This document shows, in pieces, positions 1 through 8,700 of a stretch of DNA of 64,000 nt (its first letter is position 1; the number at the start of each line of letters is the position of its first letter). Source of the stretch: Setophaga petechia (Eukaryota > Chordata > Aves > Passeriformes > Parulidae); NCBI GenBank assembly GCA_024362935.1, contig JANCRA010000028.1:4686501-4750500 (forward strand), read 5' to 3'. Under the pieces are notes generated by a model, which was given only the letters and a program-made list of their open reading frames with translations, did not search any database and was not told the DNA's origin. The position numbers were made by a program, and so were the translations under genes.

Positions 1-133
1 CCAATGGAAAAGGAAAATCTGTCACAATGCAAACCCGGGAGAATGCTTCCAGTAATAGAGAATCCTTCGGGAAAAACCTGTGATAATCTCGTGAAACTAG
101 AACTAACACTGAGGTAGGTTTTGCTTCCACTGA

Positions 134-250
134 ATTCACAGAATGACTGAGTTGGAAGAGACCTTAAAGATCATTGAGTCCAGCCCAGCCCCAACACCTC
201 AATTAAACCCAGGCACTGAGTTCCACATCCAGGCTTTGTTAAACAGCCAC
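134..250 (-). repeat. CR1 LINE 3' end fragment, antisense
   Basis: The stretch starting CACAGAATGACTGAGTTGGA and running through 'gaccttaaagatcattgagtcca' is the reverse complement of the CR1 3' tail common in birds. Only the end of the element is present. A small open frame over it is repeat-derived, not a gene. Confidence 0.75.
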
Positions 251-471
251 AATCCCACAGCCTTTGCCTTTTTACTGGCTGTGCTTCAGAAGCCTGTGGC
301 CTACCCTGGTTTCATCACTGCTGCTGCAGGCTCTACCCTTCTGAGACTCACCAGCTCCTGCATTCCATGCTTCCATTGCCAGAGGAATCACAGCCTGCTG
401 GATCACAGCAAAATGCCTCTGCTGGAGGTACCTAAATGCTCACAGGTGACCACACATCTTCACAGAACCAC

Positions 472-553
472 AGTGGCTCGGGTTGGAGGGACCTTAAAGA
501 TCATCCACCCATCCCCAGCCATGGGACTTCAATAGACCAGGCTCTCCTCTCTC
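472..553 (-). repeat. short CR1 3' fragment, antisense
   Basis: Contains GGGTTGGAGGGACCTTAAAG and a diverged 'atgggacttcaatagaccaggct', both typical of the reverse complement of the avian CR1 end. It is short and old. Confidence 0.6.
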
Positions 554-1103
554 TGTGCCTTGACTAAACAGTGATTCTGAGAACTGGGGCAGAAGAAAAA
601 GTACTTCTCTAGCTGATTCAGCATGTCTCTTTATGTCTAAGTGTCTCTCTATGGGCCAAGTCCTGCCTGTTCCCCAGCCACTGCAGCTTTTAAGCCTCTA
701 ACACAAGTCCCTGCCACATCACACCTGGCCCAGGGCTGTCCCCAAGCTCAGTGACACACAGGAGCAGATCCCTGGGGCACACAGAGCTGTTGCTGGGCTG
801 ACAGGAAGCCCAAGCACTTTGCAGTGTGGTCTGTGAAATTATTTCATTTTCAAACAAAATAGTCCCTAAGGTGAGAGAGAGCTACTCACAGGAGAGGAGG
901 AAATGATTATTCAAAGCTTAACCTCATTTTTATGTGGTTTAAGTGAAAATGTTGTGGTATGAAACTGTCTGACAAGCACAGGTTAATGCTTGTATTCCTG
1001 AGAGGTGACAGAACCTGTTTGAATCCCAGTCCTGCTGGGATTTCTGTCCTGTTTTGCTGAGAACAGGAGATCAGGTGCACGTGTGGTAAATTCTTTGATT
1101 CCA

Positions 1104-1462
1104 GAGTGACAGAAGAGGCTCAGCCTGGAGAAAAGGGGGCTCAGGGGGGACCTCCTCACTCTCTACAACTCCCTGACAGGAGGGTGGAGCCAGGTGAAGG
1201 TCAGGCTCTGCTCACAGGGAGGGGGTAAGAGGAAACAGCCTCAATTTGTGCCAGGGGAGGTTTAGGTTGGATACTGGGGAGAATTTCTTTATGGCAAGGG
1301 TGATCAGGCCCTGGCACAGCTGCCCAGGGCAGTGGGGGAGGTCCCACCACCCCTGCAGGGATGTAAAAGCTGTGTGGATGTGGCACCTGGGGGCACAGGT
1401 CAGTGCAGGGGAAGGGTTGGACTGGGTGCTCCCACAGGGCTTTTCCCACCTGAACAACCCTG
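1104..1462 (+). repeat. CR1 LINE 3' region, sense orientation
   Basis: Matches the classic avian CR1 order: 'ctctctacaactccctga', 'ggaggtttaggttggata', 'gcccagggcagtggggga', then 'gggttggactgggtgctcc'. It sits in CYB5D2 intron 3 on the strand opposite to transcription. Several overlapping open frames here are repeat shadows. Confidence 0.85.
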
Positions 1463-1653
1463 GGAATTCAGGCAGGGACAGAGCCCGTGCCTGGCTTGTT
1501 CCAGCCCTGGCAGCACCACTGCCAGGTCCCAGAGCTCACCTGCCCGTGGAGGGAGGTGGCTGCAGGAGCCAGGACACCTTCCCACGCCAGGAGAGGCAGG
1601 AACAAAGCACAGGGCACCCAACAAAGCCTCTGCTCCGGGGGGGACAGGCTCAC

Positions 1654-1840
1654 CTCTCTCTGGAGCACCAGAAGCGAGTGCCTTTAGCAGAGCTCCATTC
1701 AGAGTTGCAGGGTGGGAACTGCTGCTGCTGCTGCTCACTTTCTGCTTGCAGTTTGAGAGCTTCCTCAATGGCAGCCTCCACCTCCCTCAGGGCTTCTGTG
1801 GGTGCCCCATTTTCATCGTAGAATCTGCCCACCAGCTTCC
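1654..1840 (-). CDS. CYB5D2: CYB5D2 coding exon 3
   Basis: Read on the minus strand from an acceptor ending CCCAG (1841-1845) to a donor GTGAGC starting at 1653. It encodes GKLVGRFYDENGAPTEALRE, a helical Glu/Ala-rich segment, a short run of five Gln, and then FPPCNSEWSSAKGTRFWC. The Cys-containing C-terminal motif matches neuferricin downstream of the cytochrome b5 domain. The exon is 187 nt, enters in phase 1 and leaves in phase 2. The next exon is not in the window. Confidence 0.93.
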
Positions 1841-2304
1841 CTGGGAGAGGAGATCAATTAGGACCATAGATCTGTTTTCCAGGCAAGGAAAATGCATAGT
1901 TCTGGTACGGCTTTATTTTTAATTTGCTATTTAAAAGGAAATGTCACCATGGCCCAATTTTAGAACCAAACTGAGCTTACATCCCTTCAACCCTTGGATC
2001 ACACAGCAGTTTATCCATATGAATAAACCCATGCAGGACAAGCTTGGGCACACACAGAGCTGAAAACCAAAGCCAGTTTCAGCTGCACAACCCAGAAGCC
2101 ATTCCCCAACACAATTTCCCTGCACTGCTGCCCCTACATTCTCTCTGAGTGATTTCAGGCTGCTCCATGCTCTGCACTCGGCAGAGACAATCCAAGGAGG
2201 ACAGCAGCCAGGTGGGAAAACGATTAAACCTTCCCTTGGAGGGAAGCAAACCTCAGAGCCCTGCACACCCACCCCCGTGTGAGCCCACCCAGCCCCAGAC
2301 CTAC

Positions 2305-2445
2305 CCACGGGCTCGTAGTTGTCGCTGTAGAAGCTCAGCCAGCTGTGGATGGAGAGCAGCTCCGAGGGCGACAGCCCCGACACGGAGTCCACCAGCCCCG
2401 CCGGGCTGAAATCGCCGCTGGCAAACGCTCGGGTGGCATCTCTGC
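2305..2445 (-). CDS. CYB5D2: CYB5D2 coding exon 2 (heme-binding domain, second half)
   Basis: The acceptor CCCCGCAG ends at 2446 and the donor GTAGGT starts at 2304. It encodes RDATRAFASGDFS, then AGLVDSVSGLSPSELLSIHS and WLSFYSDNYEPV, the second half of the cytochrome b5-like fold. The exon is 141 nt and enters and leaves in phase 1. It joins exon 1 to restore FAGRDATRAF, in which the Asp (residue 77 here) corresponds to the residue I recall as needed for heme binding in the human protein. Confidence 0.95.
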
Positions 2446-2483
2446 CTGCGGGGCACGGGGGACAGCACAGGAGGGGGAGAGCC

Positions 2484-2757
2484 CCAGCCACAGAGTGAAT
2501 CCCCGGGGCAGCCATGGATGAATCCCTAGTCATGGAGTGAATTAATCCCCTAGCCAAGGAGTGAATCCCCTAGTCAAGGAGTGAATTCCTCGGCCATGGA
2601 CTGAATTCCTCAGCCAAGGAGTGAATCCCCCAGCCAAGGATAAACTCCTTAGCCAAGGAGTGAATCCCTCAGCCCTGGAGTGAATTCTCCAGCCACAGAG
2701 TGAATCACCTAGCCACGGAGTGAATTCCCCAGCCTTGGAATTCAGCCCAGCCATGGA
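2484..2757. repeat. 20-bp minisatellite in CYB5D2 intron 1
   Basis: About 13 degenerate tandem copies of a 20-bp unit of the form AGCCAAGGAGTGAATCCCCT. The best run, roughly 2555-2740, keeps a strict 20-bp period. A single related unit reappears at 3736-3757 beside an inverted duplication. Confidence 0.9.
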
Positions 2758-2899
2758 GCCGCCACACAGGGGCTGAGCTCTCCCTCCTCCCAGCCCGGGA
2801 TGCGTTTCCCGGCCGGCGGTGACACCCTCACCTCCAGGTGACCCCTCCCCAGCCCGGGAATTATTCCCTCCCAGCCGGGGGTGATCCATCCCTCCCCGT

Positions 2900-2990
2900 C
2901 CAGGCCACCTCAGGCCCACACCCAGCTCCACGCCCAGGCTCTCACACAGCTCCACACCCAGGCCCTCACACAGCGCCCCCCTCCCCGCCC
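2900..2990. repeat. short tandem repeat, CYB5D2 intron 1
   Basis: Three degenerate copies of about 28 bp built on CACACAGCTCCACACCCAGG, directly downstream of CYB5D2 exon 1. Confidence 0.7.
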
Positions 2991-3002
2991 CACCGCGGGT
3001 AC

Positions 3003-3225
3003 CTGCGAACCCGCTGTAAGCGCCGCCGGGCCCGTAGTGCTTGCGGCCCCGCTCCACATCGAAGACCCGTCCCAGCAGGGCGAGGTAGAGCCCGGGCTCG
3101 CCCGGCGCCCCCCGGTATCGGCGCAGCTCGGCCGCGCTGAGCAGGCGGGCGCGGGGCTCGAACCCGCGGCGCAAGAGGCAGGCGGCGGCCAGGCCCAGCA
3201 GCGCCGCGGCCGCGCCCCGCCACAT
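3003..3225 (-). CDS. CYB5D2: CYB5D2 (neuferricin) coding exon 1; gene partial in window
   Basis: Neuferricin belongs to the membrane-associated progesterone receptor branch of cytochrome b5-like proteins. The human protein binds heme and has been linked to neuronal differentiation and cell survival. The ATG at 3225-3223 gives [18 protein letters not shown], a hydrophobic signal anchor, followed by [30 protein letters not shown] and GGAYSGFAG, the first half of the b5-like domain. An upstream in-frame TTG at 3243 is not a plausible start. The donor is GTACCC at 3002. Joined exons 1-3 give 183 complete codons plus 2 nt; the human protein is about 264 residues, so the C-terminal part is missing from the window. 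The exon lies in a CpG-rich island and is divergent from ZZEF1, with 1.9 kb between the two start codons. Confidence 0.95.
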
Positions 3226-3429
3226 CGCGCCGCGACAGCGCAACGCTCGCGCGACACTTCCCTCGCCGCACGGCAGCGTGGAGGCCCAACCGCGTCCCGC
3301 GGGACGGCCGGCCCAGGGCGCGCTTTACGGCAGTGTGGCGGCGGAGCCATGGAGCGGTGTGGGCTGGGAGGGGAGGATTTTACACTGAAATAAACATGCG
3401 ACCTTTCTCCTTTTTAATTCTACTCATAA

Positions 3430-3560
3430 CAACACCGCGCCCCAGCCTGGGTTGCTCCGAACCCCGGCCAACCCCGCCTCGAGTACTTCCAGGAACGGGG
3501 CGGCCACAGTTCTCTGGGCAGCCTGTGTCAGCCCTCACCACCCTCTGAGTAATGCCGTTG
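3430..3560 (-). repeat. diverged CR1 3' fragment, antisense
   Basis: The reverse complement reads 'agagggtggtgagggctgac', 'aggctgcccagagaactgtgg', 'ccgttcctggaagtactcga', which follows the CR1 3' region motif by motif. It is unusually GC-rich, being at the island edge. Confidence 0.65.
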
Positions 3561-3581
3561 TTCATAAGGACGGTCACAGAA

Positions 3582-4479
3582 TGTGAAAAATGCGTATTTT
3601 ATGACTGGCTTTTCGCAAATATTAAAATGAATATTATATGTGTTGTGTTAGAAGGTAATGCTGTATTAATTCTCTTAAGTAGAGTGGTAAATATAGCTTT
3701 AGGTAATAACAAAATGTTAAAATAGAACGAGTGAAACCCCCAGCCATGGAGTGAATCCTATAACACCTTCTGCCTGTGGAAGGGGATCTCTGTTACACCA
3801 CTTCCTTACAAGTTTTCCAAAAGTCCTACTTTACAATAAAAGAAATGCTTGACAATTTCACTGCTGCTTTTAAAAAGCTACAATAAAATCCAGCGTGGTA
3901 AACTTTGACTTGCTAATAACGCTAGTAAGTATCAAGAGGAATTACTCAGGCAGGATTTCCTACCCGTGTTCGAATATAGAATATCCTATAGATATAGAAT
4001 ATCCTATGCTATGTAGGATACTTTTTTTCCTAAAGAAAGGACTCGCACTAAGACAGCCGCCACAGGACACCTAAATCTTTCAGAGAAAGGGAATTTATTG
4101 CTCCATTATCAGGGAAACGAACTTCTTCCCGCCTCACTCGGGCAGGATGACGCCGTCAGGCTTATGAGGAAGAAGCTGTCAATGTTCAGACAGAATCCTG
4201 TGTTTGAATGGAATTTATGCATCATGTATGAGGTGTATGAATATGAACAGGCTGTTGTTTTTAAGGGTTAATCCTTTGTTAACGGGGGTCCTCTTTCGGG
4301 CTTATGCTGTCCAGAAAAAGGTACCCAGATGTCCATAACTCTTTGTTTCTATTGTCTCATATTGTCCTAATTCAAATTGTCCAAATTATTATTACTCTAA
4401 TTGTATTACTATTTTTATAACCATTTTATTACTATTAAGCTTTTAAAATTTTAAAACCAAGTGCTTGATGTTTTTCACA
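3582..4479 (+). mobile_element. solo ERV LTR with 5-bp target duplication, interrupted by a later insertion
   Basis: Starts TGTGAAAAATGCG and ends TTTTTCACA. The five bases before it (3577-3581) and after it (4480-4484) are both CAGAA, a perfect target-site duplication. The internal text, including 'tttatgactggcttttcgca', 'ggacacctaaatctttcaga' and 'ttatgcatcatgtatgaggt', matches a passerine retroviral LTR I know from memory. About 275 bp at 3729-4003 does not belong to the LTR. Without that insert the LTR is roughly 620 bp. No internal retroviral genes are present. Confidence 0.85.
3729..4003. repeat. templated insertion inside the LTR, containing the left arm of an inverted repeat
   Basis: Three parts: a filler at 3729-3759 carrying AGCCATGGAGTGAATCC, which resembles one unit of the CYB5D2 intron 1 minisatellite; 212 bp at 3760-3971 that are the reverse complement of 5965-6176 with six mismatches; and an AT-rich piece in which (g/a)atatagaatatcctat occurs twice. 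The LTR text resumes at about 4004. Confidence 0.85.
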
Positions 4480-4803
4480 CAGAATCTCTTGTTGTCAGTG
4501 CCCTGTGGAGATCACCCAGTCTGACCCCGGCCAGGGCAGGGTCACCTGGAGCAGGTGACACACGAGGATCCGGGTGACTTTGGCATTTCTCCAGAGAGGG
4601 ACACTCTGGAGAAGTGTCACGAGTCTGTCCCAGTGCTCTGCCACGCTCATGTCAAGAAGCTTTTCTCATGTTGAGGCGAAATTTGTCGTGTTTTTGTCCG
4701 TGGCCTTTACTCTTCATCCTGCCACTGGCTACCACTGAGAAGTCTGGCGCCGCCCTATTGGCAGCCCTTGGAGATACATCTATGAATTCGTGAGATCCCC
4801 TCA
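4480..4803 (-). repeat. CR1 LINE 3' end, antisense, directly upstream of ZZEF1
   Basis: The reverse complement contains 'aacatgagaaaagcttcttg', 'ggcagagcactgggacagac', 'gaccctgccctggccggggt' and 'gggtgatctcca', in the right order for the avian CR1 3' region. The LTR at 3582-4479 inserted at its tail end. Confidence 0.85.
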
Positions 4804-4839
4804 CAGAACCGGGCTCAGGTGCCGCTCTCTCCCCCGGGA

Positions 4840-5760
4840 TCGCTGTCCCCAGCCCTCGCTGTCCCCCCGGGTCCCTCTACCGGCCCCGTCCCTGTGACGG
4901 GAGCCGCCGGGCCGGGCTTTGCGGCAGCGCCGCTTTGCGGCAGTGCGGCGCTTTCCGGCGGTGTGGCGCGGTGTCGCTTTGCGGCGGTGTGGCGGCCCCG
5001 CGCTGACAGGTGCGGCGGGCGGGAAGTTGCTGACTAAGGCGGGCCGGGCCGGGCGGGGACCGGCGGGAGCGGCGGCGGCACCGGCGGCGGCGGCTGCGAG
5101 CGGCTCCCGAGCGGCTCATGGGGACGGCGGCGAGCCACAGCAGCGAGGAGGAGGAGGAGGGCGCCGAAGAGGGCATGGAGGGGGCGGCCGGCGCGCCCCA
5201 AGCCGGCGCGGCCGCTCCGGCGCTGCCGCCGGCCGAGGTGCTGCTGGAGCAGGCCCGGCTGCGGGAGGCCACGGCGCGGCTGCGGGAGGCGGCCCTGCCC
5301 GAGCCGCTCGTGTCGCGGCACCACAGCGCGCTGGTGCGATGGCTGGAGGAGCGGCTGAGCCGCGGCGACGAGGCCGTGAGCCTGGAGCAGTTCTGCGAGG
5401 TGCTGGAGAGCGTGTCCCGGCTGGCGGCCGGATCCCGCGGCGAGAGCGAGGAGGTGAGAGCCTCCGGGAAGCGCGGGGATCGTGGAACGCCTCGGGCGGG
5501 GAGGAACCGTGGGGACCGTCCCGTTCCAGCCCCTGCCACAGGCAGGGACACCTTCCAACAGACCGGGCTGCTCAGAGCGCCGTCCAGCCCGGCCTTGGGC
5601 AGTGCCGGGGATGGGGGTTCCCTCCGGGGATCCGCCTGTCCGGCCAGGGGGGTGATCGGCACCGGGGGAACCTCGGGGTGCTGCTGGGGGCCGGTGTCCC
5701 CGGGCCCGGGTCCGTGGCCATCCACACGATCCTGGAGAGCCCGGACACGCGTCCTGGTAC
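4840..5760 (+). promoter_or_regulatory. CpG island and likely promoter / 5' UTR of ZZEF1
   Basis: Dense CpG sequence covering the 5' flank, exon 1 and the start of intron 1. Four copies of GCTTTNCGGCRGNG(T/C)GGCG lie at 4917-4995, like the single copy in the CYB5D2 island at 3321-3342. No TATA box is evident. The overlapping long open frames on both strands are GC-rich shadows. Confidence 0.7.
5118..5453 (+). CDS. ZZEF1: ZZEF1 exon 1, residues 1-112
   Basis: The ATG at 5118 (G at +4) gives MGTAASHSSEEEEEG; Met-Gly at the start may allow N-myristoylation (inference only). An Ala/Pro-rich leader follows, then SALVRWLEERLSRGDEAVSL. Extremely GC-rich. Donor GTGAGA; leaves in phase 0. Confidence 0.95.
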
Positions 5761-8700
5761 GTGGGGAGGGCCAGGCTAGAAGGTTCTGCAAGGCTGGGAA
5801 AGCGGCTGCTGCTGTTGATGGACAGCCTGTCAGCTTGCAGATATCCCTTTAAAAACAACTTATGTCAGTTATCAGTGATCATGCTCAGCGGCCACTGAAG
5901 AATAAAATGGGTTTTTACAGCAATATTGTTGCTGCTGCTGCTACTGAGAGCACAGGTGTGGTGGGAACACCGGTAGGAAATCCTGCCTGAGTAATTTCTC
6001 TTGATACTTACTAGCGTTATCAGCAAGTCAAAGTTTACTACGCTGGAGTTTATTGTAGCTTTTTAAAAGCAGCAGTGAAATTGTCAAGCATTTCTTTTAT
6101 TGTAAAGTAGGACTTTTGGAAAACTTGTAAGGAAATGGTGTAACAGAGATCCCCTTCCACAGGCAGAAGGTGTTATGATCAGTTTTTAATGGTTGAAGAG
6201 AGTAGTTTTCCTTTCCGGCGGGGCTTCCAGTTTTCCCCATCTGTGGGAAATGACATGGAGAATTTAATGTTTAGAACACTTAAGCTTTAGCTTTGCTCTG
6301 TAGCAATCCAAAATGCAGCAGAACACCCATTTGGGAATTCCACACTCACTTGAGAGAGTGGCTGTGTCTGAATTCCTGAGTGCAAGCAGTTCCTGAGCTC
6401 AGCAGTCACTTCCTGCTGGCTTTGTTTTGCTCCTGAGTAGCAGAACAACTGTGTAAACTGTTAAATCACACATACACGCCTCAAATCTGTGCTGACAGGT
6501 GAACAAGGCTTCTGGAGACTGGAAGGAGATTCATTTCATGTCCAGTTAGGTGTGTTTTCACCAGACTGGTTTAAGTAGCTCGGTGAAATGCTGCCTTCAC
6601 TTGCAGTTCTTCCAAAGAAGAGCCAGTAACATCACATCTTCATTTGTAACAGCAGCAAGGGTGAAATGGGCCCATTTGGGTTCTTCCTGTTGGCACAAAC
6701 AGCTGAGCTTTGTGGGCTGCAGAAATATTTTGAGGATTGTCTGTATTTCACGTCCTCCTCTGCATGAGGAATCTATTTGTTTTGGTTTCATTTCCTGCTC
6801 CAGGGAGTGGGGAAAAATCTTGTCACAGGATCCAGCGTGCCGCAGATGTGTGGTCACATCTGCCCTGCAAAGCTGAGATGTTGAGAGTTCTGTGGAAAAC
6901 CTTGATGTCATCATTTCTGGCACTAACCCATCAGCTGTGGTGTTTGAGCTTTCCTTTCACACTGAGGAGTCAGTTTAGGGGTGGCAGGTCAATAGGTTTC
7001 ACTTTTTAATGTCTCTACAGTCCTGTCTGGCACAGCCTAGGTTTGGTCTTCTCGGTGCAGGGCTTTGGGCACAGACTTCAAATGTTTTATGAACAATGTT
7101 TAAATGCAAAATCTGTTTTCTACATGAACTGAACCTCTGAATCCTTCTTGGTACTGCTTCAGCAGTTGTCATGTCATGTATCCAGCTTTGGCTGGCAACA
7201 TTAATGCTGCAGTTCTACTGAGAGCAGAGGGTGAAACATGAAGTTCTCCCAGGTCACCTTTCAGATACCTTGTTGTGCCATCCAGCTGCTGAGCTCTGAG
7301 ATGAGGGGCTGATTTTTCCATGTGTCATAATTCCAAGGCAACCCTCTCACCCATCATTTCCTATGAAAGATGTTTCTCACATGCTTCTTCGTGTTCAGGG
7401 TTGAACTGTGTGGAGTTACTGCATTTCTTTAGGAGCAGGATGAGCAGGGTTGAGTAAGGCTGCTGCTGAATTGTATCATGTCTCAGTCCTGCACACAGCT
7501 CAAAAATTCTTTGAGTACAGGTTGACACTCTCTTTTTCCCCCCCACTTTTTAGTTCCCCATTACACAGGACAGCAGTGGAAATTATGTATGTTTTTTTGT
7601 CAAATAGAGAGTTTAAGTTATACTGAACAGTCAAAAAATAATTTTAGAGTTCTAAGTTTGGTGCAATCTCCTGAGATCAGAGGAAGAGTTTAAAAATAAA
7701 ATAACAAAATAGTGCATTATGATGTGAGGAAAAGCATAGATGCAGTAATCCTTCCTTATGTGAGAGTATAAAAAAATGTGTTTCAAGTAGATGTCAGCAG
7801 ATTCAGCCTTGTTGCCCTGTGTTTTATTGTCATCAGTAACATCACAAAACTTGTTCAATTTGAAGTTTAGTAATTGTGCAGTTTCACTTCAGGTATGAGG
7901 AAAAATGGTGAGAATGGTGTGGTGTGAAACTGCACATTGAATTGCTTTGGCAGCTGAGCTATGTCTGTTAGAATTAATTCCCTCTGGCTTGTTGTCCTCA
8001 AGGAAAGGCGTTGGGGTTGGGTTTTGTTCTGGGATCTGTCCAGTGCCTGGGCTGGACTGACCCTGGTGCCTGCTGGATGCTCAGCACCAGCTTTGCTGCT
8101 CAAAATAATTGTTTAAAGGTGATCATTATTAGCTTGGGTTCAGCTGTGTCTATAATGAGACACTCCAAAGTTTCCAAGCTCAAACCCAGCCCTGTGCCAC
8201 AGAAGTGCCATGAGAGCTTTAGTCAGCTAAAACACTGTGTTTCAATTCTGTTGTCTTGTGAGGACTTTGCTCTCATTTTACTGCTGTAATTATGCCATGG
8301 TTAATTGGCAGGTTATTTTGAGCTAATCATTTCAGGCTACTCCTCTCTAGGCTAGCACTGTTAATGGTACATCAAGCCTGATAACCAGGGAGCAGAGCAA
8401 GAGAGGGAAGCAGGAGCTTCCTCCTGAGCAGCAGCAAGCCCTTGACTCAGACTCCTGTGAGATCATCTGTCCTCAGAGACCAGATTTGCTTGGTTTGTGT
8501 GGCTCAGCCTGGAATACAAAGTTCAGGGCAGGGAGACTCAAGTCTTGCTTGTAAAGAAATATCTTTTATAAGTGCATTCCCAATTTGTATGAAAAAGGTG
8601 GATACTCCTGAAATACTGCATTTCTCTTTTGGAACAAGTTCCATTTTTAGCAGTTAAACAGAAGTTTGTTTCAAAATTAAATCTGATTGTGGAAATATAG

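Larger units (their letters stand above)
1..1653 (-). other. CYB5D2: CYB5D2 intron 3 (partial) and left edge
   Basis: Sequence downstream of the CYB5D2 exon 3 donor. The human gene has one more coding exon with a Cys/Val-rich PRCVCV-type motif; I searched both the minus-strand frames and the raw sequence for it and did not find it here, so it probably lies beyond position 1. Apart from three CR1 pieces listed separately, I see nothing coding. Confidence 0.7.
2890..3370 (-). promoter_or_regulatory. CpG island and likely promoter of CYB5D2
   Basis: Very GC- and CpG-rich block covering CYB5D2 exon 1 and its 5' flank. No TATA box is evident. At 3321-3342 it carries GCTTTACGGCAGTGTGGCGG, a motif repeated in the ZZEF1 island at 4917-4995. 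The transcription start cannot be placed from sequence alone. Confidence 0.65.

Noticed and set aside
143..535. 130-residue frame at the left edge
   Set aside because: Covers two antisense CR1 tails; repeat-derived.
1201..1922. Open frames of 120-196 residues on both strands
   Set aside because: Most overlap a CR1 3' end and the antisense of CYB5D2 exon 3; no independent gene signal.
3333..3548. Small plus-strand frame between the genes (71 residues)
   Set aside because: No homology I recognise; overlaps the island edge and a CR1 fragment.
3760..3971. Reading the inverted arms as a DNA transposon with terminal inverted repeats
   Set aside because: The ends share only a five-base AACAC/GTGTT match and neither copy is flanked by a target duplication.
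4877..5858. Long antisense open frames (304 and 274 residues) over ZZEF1 exon 1
   Set aside because: They arise from CpG-rich sequence with few stop codons; composition is Arg/Pro/Ser-rich and they lack a recognisable domain.
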